DNA of 64,000 nt, taken from Eubacterium aggregans. GTDB lineage: Bacteria; Bacillota; Clostridia; Eubacteriales; Eubacteriaceae. Numbering within the stretch: the stretch's first letter is position 1; every line of letters begins with the position of its first letter. Under the pieces are notes generated by a model, which searched no databases, had not been told where the DNA came from, and saw nothing but the letters and a program-made list of their open reading frames with translations. A program made the translations under genes and the position numbers. Where the stretch lies: NCBI RefSeq assembly GCF_900107815.1, contig NZ_FNRK01000015.1, positions 1 through 64,000 on the forward strand, written 5' to 3'. Positions 34,850-42,766 of this stretch are shown one piece after another.

Positions 34850-35770
34850 TTAATCCGATTTGGCCGTGAGGCTACTGGCAATCATACCGCCGATAATAAT
34901 GGCCAGACCCAGAAAGCCCGTGGGAGACGGCATGGGATCCCCCAGCCACAGGATGCCCCCCAGGAGGGTAAACACTACCTCCCCGGATTGAGTGGCTTCA
35001 ATTACGGCCAGCTGGCGGTGGTTGTGCTTCACCAAATCCGTGGCTTTAAAGAAAAGCAAAGTGGCGACGATACCGGAAAACAGGGCGACGATAAAGGACT
35101 GGAATTGTTGACCGGCCGAAGGCGGCCCGGCGGCCATGACCGCGTAGCCTCCGGCCAAAAGCCAGAAGGGCATGCTGCACAGGGTCATGCCGAAAACCCG
35201 GCCCAGGGTGGTGAGGTGTTCTGCGGTACAGATGACCATCATTTTCCGGTTCCCCAGGGGATAGGCAAAGGCGGCCAGGACAATGCAGACCAGGGCCAGG
35301 AGTACGTCGGACAGACTGGTGGTGGCCAGGTGCTCCCATTGCAGGAGAAAAACCCCCAGGAGGATGATCCCTGAACAAGCCAGCTGTATCCCCGGGATGC
35401 GTTTACCGAAAAGCGGTGTCAGGAGCACCCCACAGACAATGGTGAGCTGCCAGCTGGCCGCCACAAACCAGGAGGCGCCATAGACCGATGCCAGGGTGAG
35501 GGGCAGATAAAAGAGCCCAAAGCCGACGGTGCTCCACAAAAGCCAGGACCCGGGCTTTTTTTTAACGGCCGTCCACACCGGGTACAGGCCGCCCTGTTTC
35601 CAAAGGATTAAAAAAAGAATGGGCAGGGTGTACACATAGCGCAGGACGGCACTCCACAGCCAGTATCCCCCGGCCAGGTTCATACTGCGGTTGAAGATAA
35701 AGGTAAAGGCGAAAAAGAAGGAACCCAGGATTCCATAAATGAGTGCTTTTTGAATAGTGATGTCCTCCAT
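34850..35770 (-). CDS. EamA/DMT-type multidrug efflux transporter
   Basis: The 306-residue protein has about ten hydrophobic helices and matches the multidrug-resistance efflux transporter branch of the drug/metabolite superfamily (FFFAFTFIFNRSMN, VAASWQLTIVCGVLLTPLFGKRIPG, VIEATQSGEVVFTLLGGILWLG). It lies 37 bases upstream of the two-component genes on the same strand and may be cotranscribed with them. The substrate is unknown. Confidence 0.82.
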   Translation of the reverse strand: MEDITIQKALIYGILGSFFFAFTFIFNRSMNLAGGYWLWSAVLRYVYTLPILFLILWKQGGLYPVWTAVKKKPGSWLLWSTVGFGLFYLPLTLASVYGASWFVAASWQLTIVCGVLLTPLFGKRIPGIQLACSGIILLGVFLLQWEHLATTSLSDVLLALVCIVLAAFAYPLGNRKMMVICTAEHLTTLGRVFGMTLCSMPFWLLAGGYAVMAAGPPSAGQQFQSFIVALFSGIVATLLFFKATDLVKHNHRQLAVIEATQSGEVVFTLLGGILWLGDPMPSPTGFLGLAIIIGGMIASSLTAKSD

Positions 35771-35860
35771 TTTATAAGAAAATTTTATACTATTTTATCA
35801 TAAATTACCCAGGGGAGGAAAACAACCATCCCTTTTTTTAAACCGTTCGTTCTTTAAGAA

Positions 35861-35889
35861 TTGTAAAAAGTGTCAGATTCATCTATAAT
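35861..35889 (+). promoter_or_regulatory. promoter of the subtilase gene
   Basis: TTGTAA (35861-35866) and TATAAT (35884-35889) are 17 bases apart, 35 bases before the ATG. Confidence 0.7.
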
Positions 35890-35923
35890 AAAATCATCGA
35901 TTTATATAGAAAGGAAAGCTACG

Positions 35924-38900
35924 ATGAAAAAACGCTTACTCGCCTTATTGTTAAGTGCCGCCTTGGTACTGGGTACCCTGCCCATTTCTGCATTCGCCCA
36001 GGACGAAGGGGTGGTCGATTATGGAACGCCGGGCGTTGATTATGTGGAAGGTGAGGTCATCGCCTGCGTGAAAGGCGGTGCCGCGGCGCTGCAAACTTCA
36101 GTGCTGCGGAGGGCATCGGCCTACAGTACGGCCGATTTGCTGGCTGTCACTCCGGAATCCGAAGAAATCAGCACCTTTTCCCTGGAGGGTGGTTCGGAGA
36201 AATCCCTGGTCCTTGTCACCGGGAGTGATACCGAAGGGATCATTGCTGATTTGGAGAGCAATCCGGCAGTGGAATATGCTGAACCCAATTATATCCTCAA
36301 AATGACCGATATTGGCAGCCCCAATGATCCGGGCTATCCCTATCAATGGGGTCTTAATAATCAGCTGAATAGCCTAACCGGAGCAGATATGAAGGTGAAG
36401 GACGCATGGGCCCAGGCCCCGGCTTCTGCTGCCGGAGGTACGCCCGTGGTGGCGGTGCTGGACAGCGGCGTAGACTACCGCCATAAAGATTTGGAAGCGG
36501 TCATGTGGGACGAGGGCGAAAACTTCCCGGCGTTGACAGGCATGGGCGGTGGGAAATACGGCTACAATCCAGGGGGAACAGATACGACAGACCCCATGGA
36601 TACCCTCGTTGGTCATGGCACACACTGTGCCGGCGTCATTGCCGCCCAATGGGATAATGGCCTGGGTGGAGCCGGCGTGGCGAAGGACTGTGAAATTATG
36701 GGCGTCAAAATGTTCGGCGAAACGGGCGGAGGAAACCTGTTGTCCGCCATTAAGGGCTATGCCTATATCCAGGCCGCCAAAGAAGCTGGGGTAAATGTGG
36801 TAGCCATTAACAATTCCTGGGGACCATCTTCCTACAATGGGACACAGATGCATTCGATTTCCACAGCCTCAGATTCCATTGGTCGGCTGGGGGTTGTTTC
36901 CTGTTTCGCCGCCGGCAATGAGGGAACGGATAATGATTTAAATGTCTCCGGTCTTGTGGACAGTCCCTATGTTTTAAACGTGGGCGCCATGGACAGCGAG
37001 GGCTATCCGACCTATTTCACCTGTTATGGCAAGCGCTCGGTGGATGTCTTTTCTCCAGGGGCGCAGATTCTGTCCGCCACCTCCACGGATACCACGGTGC
37101 CCATGGATAACCACGAGATGCCCGTCCAATATCTGCCGTGGATTCAGGCGCCTGGAGACAGTGTTTTTTATGAGAATTTTGAGGGTGGGTCTCCTTCTGT
37201 CCGTTTGCAGCTCTACAACCAGGCAGGTCGCTTAGTTGATACTGCGGCACAGGCGGCGGCATCTCCGGGTTATCTCAGCGATACGGGAAGTCAGATTAAT
37301 CTATCGGCCATCCCCGATGGTGAGACCTTCTCCATCCAGCTTAGCTTTGACAAGGACAAGCTTTCAGCAATAACCGGAACGGAGGACCTCTATCTGGCCT
37401 TCCAGGGCAGTATGGGAAGCGCTTGTTACGGCAAGGGTCTGATCCTTCAGGCAAAAGGGACTGATGGAAGCTGGCAGTCCATGGACTCAAGCCAGGTTTA
37501 CCAGGGGCAATCCATGCCCTTGCGGTTGAGATTTACCGATCACAATTGGAATGTTTCCACGGGAAAGGTGAAGGCGCCCCTGGACCTGCTGAGTTCTTTA
37601 GAGGGAAATGAAATCGTCCTGCGCCTGTCTGGGACCATGACGGGAAATATCGGTGATACGGTCTTCCGTTTAGATGATTTTGGCATTGGTACAAAGCCCT
37701 CGGATTATTATTACGCAGATGGCACCTCCATGGCCACTCCGATGATTACCGGCTTGGCGGCGCTGCTCAGCACAACGTATACCACGGCTGGCGGGACCAT
37801 GGGGGAAAATGCCCTGGAAATGATTGCCCGGATTAAAGGCGGGGTGGACCGCAGCACCGCAAAAGCCACTGGGCTGACCGAAAAATCCGTTTCCGGCGGT
37901 TACGCAGATGCAGAAAAGGCCTTTACCGATCCGGTACCGGTGTTGAACGATCTGGTGGTATCCGGCAGCACGGCTGTCATTACAGGCTATTTCTTCGGTG
38001 CCGGTGTAGGCACCGTTGCCATCGGGGGCGAATCCGCTCCGGTGACAGCCTGGGGAGACCGGGAAATCACGGTCACCCTTCCAGATGGCATAAGCGGGAT
38101 GCCCGAGGTGACCATTACCCGCAGCGATGGGGAGTGGGGCCGGAATTTCTTCACCCTTGAGCCGGATTACCGTGGATATTCAGATCTCGCGGTACCGGAT
38201 ATACGCTATGGTCAAGTCCAGGGGAATGACCTGACCTCAGCGGACGGCATCCCTGTTGCCATGGCGGGGGCCGGCCATACCCTTCTGTATCTGGGGATGA
38301 TGGCGGAAACCAATACTCATTATATGGAGGCTTATGATATCCAGACCGGCACTTGGCGTTCCGTCCCGCTGCCCTCCCAGGGTATTGTGGGGTATGGGAT
38401 GCGCTTCCTTTACCAGCTGGCGGGTGGAAAAAGCAAGATTTACATGCTGTACAGTGAAACAGAGGGCCAGACCAGCACCGTCAAAATTGGGACCTTTGAT
38501 CCGGAAAGGGATACCTGGAGCAGTGTAAAAGCAGATTTGAACGGAACCGAGGCCCTGGCGGTTTATGGTAATCAATTATTGGTCATCGGCGGGGATGTTC
38601 AAAAAGACGATGCCTTTGAAGCGCTGACAACGGTGCGGATTGTAGATCCCACCACTGGTCAGGTGATCGGAAACCTGCCCGAGCTGCCGGAAGGGCGCAG
38701 CGGTTCAGTGGCCTATACATCTGGTAATACCCTGATCGTTGCTGGGGGCTATTCCAGTGTGATCAATAAATTAATGGGTAAGGCATCGACAGCCTACGGG
38801 AACACCATGGTGTTCGATGGATCAACATGGACGAAGAACGACGATAATTATTTCGATGCCAGTGCCAGTAATCCCAATTATGATTTACAACAGACCCTGG

Positions 38901-39397
38901 ATTTTGCCGCTGGTGCTGTCGATCATGGGTTGATTCTAACGGGTCCGGTGAAAAACCTTGGGAAAAGTACGCTGAGTACATTTGCAGCGGAAGGTATGAT
39001 GGACACCTGGCACCTTGATACCCAAACATCCTCCTGGAGCGGGGATTCCGCACTGTTGTACAGCAGCCAAAAAACAACGAAGAATGTTGGGGCTTCTTTA
39101 AATGGTCAGTTTTATGCCCTGGGCTATCGGGATGGGCTGTCAGACAATCTGGTTTTCCGTGCGACACCGGTGGCGTATACGCCGCCGACGGGAAATCCTG
39201 GGGAACAAAAACCATCGCCCACTCCCGACCCTACCGTCGAACCTCAGACCACTACCTCTGTAACGGCGGCCAATAGCAATACCGGCCTTAGCGAAACCGG
39301 CCAGGTAGGGGTTGCCATTGCTTTGCTCGCCGCATTGACGGCAGTCATTATTGCAGGCGTATATATGGGTAAGAAAAAGTTGGGTTATAAAGAATAA
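35924..39397 (+). CDS. secreted, wall- or membrane-anchored subtilisin-like protease with C-terminal propeller
   Basis: This 1157-residue protein starts at ATG 35924 (AAAGGAAAG upstream) with a clear signal peptide ending near AFAQDEG. A propeptide-like region follows. The S8 catalytic triad lies in VAVLDSGVDY (Asp near 176), GHGTHCAGV (His near 230) and GTSMATPM (Ser near 600). About 200 residues, probably a beta-sandwich, are inserted between His and Ser. Residues about 690-750 resemble an IPT/TIG fold. Residues 760-1085 carry kelch-like repeats (VIGGDVQ, VAGGYSS). The tail is proline/threonine-rich, then LSETG, a helix and KKK, resembling a variant sortase signal. It should act outside the cell on proteins or peptides. 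Confidence 0.87.
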   Translation: MKKRLLALLLSAALVLGTLPISAFAQDEGVVDYGTPGVDYVEGEVIACVKGGAAALQTSVLRRASAYSTADLLAVTPESEEISTFSLEGGSEKSLVLVTGSDTEGIIADLESNPAVEYAEPNYILKMTDIGSPNDPGYPYQWGLNNQLNSLTGADMKVKDAWAQAPASAAGGTPVVAVLDSGVDYRHKDLEAVMWDEGENFPALTGMGGGKYGYNPGGTDTTDPMDTLVGHGTHCAGVIAAQWDNGLGGAGVAKDCEIMGVKMFGETGGGNLLSAIKGYAYIQAAKEAGVNVVAINNSWGPSSYNGTQMHSISTASDSIGRLGVVSCFAAGNEGTDNDLNVSGLVDSPYVLNVGAMDSEGYPTYFTCYGKRSVDVFSPGAQILSATSTDTTVPMDNHEMPVQYLPWIQAPGDSVFYENFEGGSPSVRLQLYNQAGRLVDTAAQAAASPGYLSDTGSQINLSAIPDGETFSIQLSFDKDKLSAITGTEDLYLAFQGSMGSACYGKGLILQAKGTDGSWQSMDSSQVYQGQSMPLRLRFTDHNWNVSTGKVKAPLDLLSSLEGNEIVLRLSGTMTGNIGDTVFRLDDFGIGTKPSDYYYADGTSMATPMITGLAALLSTTYTTAGGTMGENALEMIARIKGGVDRSTAKATGLTEKSVSGGYADAEKAFTDPVPVLNDLVVSGSTAVITGYFFGAGVGTVAIGGESAPVTAWGDREITVTLPDGISGMPEVTITRSDGEWGRNFFTLEPDYRGYSDLAVPDIRYGQVQGNDLTSADGIPVAMAGAGHTLLYLGMMAETNTHYMEAYDIQTGTWRSVPLPSQGIVGYGMRFLYQLAGGKSKIYMLYSETEGQTSTVKIGTFDPERDTWSSVKADLNGTEALAVYGNQLLVIGGDVQKDDAFEALTTVRIVDPTTGQVIGNLPELPEGRSGSVAYTSGNTLIVAGGYSSVINKLMGKASTAYGNTMVFDGSTWTKNDDNYFDASASNPNYDLQQTLDFAAGAVDHGLILTGPVKNLGKSTLSTFAAEGMMDTWHLDTQTSSWSGDSALLYSSQKTTKNVGASLNGQFYALGYRDGLSDNLVFRATPVAYTPPTGNPGEQKPSPTPDPTVEPQTTTSVTAANSNTGLSETGQVGVAIALLAALTAVIIAGVYMGKKKLGYKE

Positions 39398-39449
39398 AGA
39401 CCAGCCGGCTAAAAGAAGGGAAATGAACAAAGAGGAGGCCGAGCCACCT

Positions 39450-39667
39450 CTCAGTGTGTCGACAAACCCAGGTCAGAGTGATGATAAAAATACGAGAACC
39501 CCGGCGCCCCTGCGGGCTGGAGCTTTCGGCTGCCATCAACTTAAGAAAGCAAATCCGCCTTAAATCTTATCAAAACTGAAAGTTTTGCGCATTGACGAAT
39601 GGGCGGTTTCCCTTTGTTCGTCAGCGCCTGGGGTCCGGGGTGAATCTTTTTTATCCTCTCTCTGACC
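39450..39667 (-). repeat. structured 219-bp repeat, copy 2
   Basis: An inverted-orientation homologue of 26601-26819, found just after the subtilase gene. The stem at 39571-39587 has changed together on both sides relative to copy 1 (an A-T pair where copy 1 has G-C). The rest of the 345-base gap from 39398 to 39742 holds only the terminator at 39695-39732. Confidence 0.75.
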
Positions 39668-39694
39668 GTGCTACACCACTTTATTGAAGCTTTG

Positions 39695-39732
39695 AATCGC
39701 TGATTCCTTCACCAGGATTCAGCGATTTTTTT
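39695..39732 (+). terminator. terminator downstream of the subtilase
   Basis: AATCGCTGA-TCC and GGA-TCAGCGATT form a long stem followed by TTTTTTT. Confidence 0.88.
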
Positions 39733-39742
39733 AGTAGGGTGT

Positions 39743-40570
39743 TTAGAGGACGATGGCATCCAGGACCGTGATTAAGGCATGCCGTACTGCGGTGCGCATC
39801 CTCCGGCTCACGGGCAGCTGGGTCCCATCAATCAGGGTGAGGGTATCGGCGGTCAGGCTGCTTACTGCAGCCGCTGAAACCGCATAACTGCGGTGGATGC
39901 GGATGAAGCTGTCAGGAAGCTGAGCGAGGAGTTCGGTTATCCCATGGGGAATAATGAGATGATTCCCCTCCAGATGGAGGTCAGTCATCTTGCCCTGGGC
40001 CTCCAGATAGAGGATATCTGTTGGCGGGACAAGGTGGAGCGACTGATCATTACCCTGGAGCAACAAAGGTGCGATGGTGCTACCCGCCAGGGTTTCTTCT
40101 AAAACGGACAGTAAATAGTCGAAGCTGTAGTGTCCAGCGTAAACCGGGTATTTTTGATCCTCCGATGGGATGGTGATGGGGTTGGACATATGAAAATGGA
40201 CAAGCTCCAGGCTACGGTGGTCCGGGGTAACCCGCCAAAGATAGGAGAGTCGCTGGTTGTCCATGAAAAGCTGATTGGTGTTAAGACCAGTTCGCCCCAA
40301 GTAATGGCCGGTTACGAGACAAAAATGGGATGAAATCGGGACGGCGTTGTAATGTACGTTGAAAATATCAACCTTGGGCAGTTCCAGAAACAGGCGATCC
40401 ATGTGGGCCAGAAGCGCCTCGGGTGTATTAAAATATTCCAGTTCATGGGCGCCAATACAGGAAAAATCGGAAGCAAGAACCTTCGTCATGCGGGTGCGGC
40501 TGCCTGTCCACAGTTCATCGATGATTTCCTGGGTCCAGCTTCGGGCCAGGTTAATCAATGCTCGTTTCAC
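39743..40570 (-). CDS. LytTR-domain regulator with NTF2-like sensor domain, second of a tandem pair
   Basis: A 275-residue protein. Residues about 10-150 resemble a SnoaL/NTF2-type ligand pocket (SRTRMTKVLASDFSCIGAH, SSHFCLVTGHYLG). Residues about 175-270 are a LytTR DNA-binding domain (ILYLEAQGKMTDLHL, FIRIHRSYAVS). GTG 40570 is the start, with AAGGAGG upstream. It overlaps its paralogue by 20 bases. Lying directly after the xdh genes on the same strand, it may sense a purine or another hydroxylase substrate; this is inference. Confidence 0.8.
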   Translation of the reverse strand: MKRALINLARSWTQEIIDELWTGSRTRMTKVLASDFSCIGAHELEYFNTPEALLAHMDRLFLELPKVDIFNVHYNAVPISSHFCLVTGHYLGRTGLNTNQLFMDNQRLSYLWRVTPDHRSLELVHFHMSNPITIPSEDQKYPVYAGHYSFDYLLSVLEETLAGSTIAPLLLQGNDQSLHLVPPTDILYLEAQGKMTDLHLEGNHLIIPHGITELLAQLPDSFIRIHRSYAVSAAAVSSLTADTLTLIDGTQLPVSRRMRTAVRHALITVLDAIVL

Positions 40571-41369
40571 AAGAACCTCCTTCAGCCAATACGGTCTGCA
40601 GGGATTGGATGCTTTGCCAATCGAGGGTCAGCTGGGAGCCATTTGTTAGAATAACGGTATCCTCCTCAAAGGTATCGATAAAGAAGCGGTTGATGGCGAT
40701 ACTGCGTCCCAGGGGGAAAAAGTAAGGGGGCAAAGCACTAAGAATGCGTCGAAAAGGACGATTAAGCTCCAGAAGAGCGGATTTGGCGTGAACCTGGGTA
40801 TGGCCATCCTTCCATCGAATCCAAAGGATATCCATCGGGTGGAGAAAAACAACCTGCCCGTCAATGGTTTTTAGGGCCAGTCGCTGGGGAAGTGCTTTGG
40901 CTTTACACTGGGCCAGGTAGGATTTGAGAATATTAAAATTGGCCCGGCCAATGGTAGCAGGAAAAAACTCCTCTTCTGTGGCCAGGCCAAGGGCCCTGGA
41001 AAGCGCGCCGTGCATCAATTGGGGTCTTGGGGTTTCCTGGAGCCAGACAAAGCTTGCCCGATAGGGCTGATCCGGATTTTTGTCAGAGGGATGGAGGGCC
41101 CGAAGACAAAAGTTATAGGACACCAGAAAAACCTCGCCATAATCCCGGGAGACGGCAGCCTGAAAATAAAGTTCTCCCAGCTGTCGTGCATCCCGGGTTG
41201 CGGTGATGGACTGGCGCATGGCAGAGAGGCCCCGGGCGAAGGCCGGTTCCTCCGGCCCGATCCAGGAACAGTCCTCATGGGCATAGCGAAATAAGGTCTG
41301 ACTGTCGCCGTGAAAGTAGTCCTGAAGGATTTCCTCGGTATAGCGCTGGATTGCCTCTTTTTTTGCCAT
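40551..41369 (-). CDS. LytTR-domain regulator with NTF2-like sensor domain, first of a tandem pair
   Basis: The 272-residue paralogue of the gene at 39743. The N-terminal half has the same pattern (FRYAHEDCSWIGPEEPAFARG, GEVFLVSYNFCLR). The LytTR half includes PMDILWIRWKDGHTQVHA and FFPLGRSIAINRFF. It lies 24 bases after the FeS subunit of the hydroxylase, so both regulators are probably in the riboswitch-controlled xdh transcript. Tandem duplication followed by divergence is evident. The two may form a heterodimer. Confidence 0.8.
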   Translation of the reverse strand: MAKKEAIQRYTEEILQDYFHGDSQTLFRYAHEDCSWIGPEEPAFARGLSAMRQSITATRDARQLGELYFQAAVSRDYGEVFLVSYNFCLRALHPSDKNPDQPYRASFVWLQETPRPQLMHGALSRALGLATEEEFFPATIGRANFNILKSYLAQCKAKALPQRLALKTIDGQVVFLHPMDILWIRWKDGHTQVHAKSALLELNRPFRRILSALPPYFFPLGRSIAINRFFIDTFEEDTVILTNGSQLTLDWQSIQSLQTVLAEGGSCETSID

Positions 41370-41393
41370 GGTTTTCCCCCTGGTTTTATAGAA

Positions 41394-41885
41394 TTACAGG
41401 GTCTTCCCCAACCGTGCCAGCATGGTCTTTTTAACCGCCCGAAGCACATTTTCATAGCCAGTACACCGACAGAGATGTCCCGAGAGGAGTTTACGCAGCT
41501 GATCATCGGTGTATTCGATGCCGCTATCTAAAATCTCCAGGGAGGTGAGTAAAAAGCCGGGGGTACAGAAGCCGCATTGGACGGCGGCCTCATCGATAAA
41601 GGCCTGCTGGATATCGGTTAGCTCACCATTGGGGCCAAGGAGACCCTCCACGGTGGTAATCCGCTTGCCATCGGCCCAGATGGCCAGATAGATACAGGAA
41701 TTATAAGTGACCCCGTCGATGAGGACGGTACAGGCACCGCATTCCCCCACCTCACAGCCTTTTTTGACACCAGTCATCCGAAAATCATTGCGAAGGAGGT
41801 CCGTCAGGGAAGCCCGGACGTCCACCATGGTATCGACCTCCCGGTTATTCAGGGTAAAGTGGATGTGTTTGTATTGCTTATTCAT
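41394..41885 (-). CDS. xdhC: xanthine dehydrogenase-type [2Fe-2S] subunit
   Basis: The 163-residue small subunit has a plant-type [2Fe-2S] site CEVGECGAC (Cys44, 49, 52, then 64) and a second cluster site with CGFC and CRCTG. It passes electrons from the molybdenum subunit to the FAD subunit. It overlaps the FAD subunit gene by eight bases. It is full length for the family. The symbol follows the enteric three-subunit naming; other schemes use different letters. Confidence 0.93.
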   Translation of the reverse strand: MNKQYKHIHFTLNNREVDTMVDVRASLTDLLRNDFRMTGVKKGCEVGECGACTVLIDGVTYNSCIYLAIWADGKRITTVEGLLGPNGELTDIQQAFIDEAAVQCGFCTPGFLLTSLEILDSGIEYTDDQLRKLLSGHLCRCTGYENVLRAVKKTMLARLGKTL

Positions 41886-42765
41886 AAAGGATTCCTCCTG
41901 CCCGTGTAATGGCCTTTTTCAGGCCGCGCTCTGCCATGACCTCTCCGATGTGGCAGCGGAAGGCCTTGCTGGCCCGCCAGCTGTCCCGGGGATTGATGTC
42001 CTCAAGGACGGCCTGGCCAAAGGCTTCAGCCAGGGCCGCCGTGGGACGCTGTCCCCGGACCAGGGCCTCGGCGGTGGGCACCCGCATTGGAATCGGTCCG
42101 GCAACGCCGTAGGCGATGCGGACATCCTCCAGGGTGGTCTTATCCGCCGATAGACGCACATTGACGGAGCAGCCCGTGGTGGCGATGTCCATAGCTCCAC
42201 GCATGGCGTACTTGGTGTAGTGGCCATAGTAGCCGGTATAGGCCGCTTTGGGGATGATGATGGCGGTTTGGATTTCTCCGGGGTGCAGGTCTACCTTCCC
42301 AGCGGATAGGTAAAAATCGGCAATGGGGAGGATGCGGACACCCTCCGGCCCGGTGAGCTCGACCTGGGCATCCCAGGCAAAAAGGGTGGAGGCAGAATCC
42401 GCGGAGGTAACCCCATTACAGGTGTTGCCGCCGATGGTCCCGATGTTTCGGATCTGGGGCCCACCGATTTGGTCCACGGCCTCACCCAGTACGGGAATGA
42501 TTTCATTGATTAAGGGGTCATGGGTGATTTTAGTAAAGCAGGTTAAGGACCCAATGCGCAGGTTTTCTTCGGCGTCCAGGGAGACACCCCGAAGGGCATC
42601 AATCCCCTGGATGCTCACCAGAGTGGCACCAGCCCGGCGGCCCTCCCGGATTTGGACCAGGACGTCAGACCCACCGGCGATGATTTCCGCCTCAGGATGG
42701 GCGGTGAGCAGCGCTGTGGCTTCCTCCACGCTGGCTGCTTCATATAATGCTTTAATATCGTACAT
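41878..42765 (-). CDS. xdhB: xanthine dehydrogenase-type FAD subunit
   Basis: A 295-residue FAD-binding protein of the CoxM/XdhB family. The FAD loops are in IIAGGSDVLVQIREG (near residues 31-45) and TIGGNTCNGVTSADSA (near 114-129). It transfers electrons from the iron-sulfur subunit to NAD or another acceptor. It is coupled to the large subunit, whose stop lies one base before its ATG. Confidence 0.93.
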   Translation of the reverse strand: MYDIKALYEAASVEEATALLTAHPEAEIIAGGSDVLVQIREGRRAGATLVSIQGIDALRGVSLDAEENLRIGSLTCFTKITHDPLINEIIPVLGEAVDQIGGPQIRNIGTIGGNTCNGVTSADSASTLFAWDAQVELTGPEGVRILPIADFYLSAGKVDLHPGEIQTAIIIPKAAYTGYYGHYTKYAMRGAMDIATTGCSVNVRLSADKTTLEDVRIAYGVAGPIPMRVPTAEALVRGQRPTAALAEAFGQAVLEDINPRDSWRASKAFRCHIGEVMAERGLKKAITRAGGILYE

Positions 42766-42766
42766 A

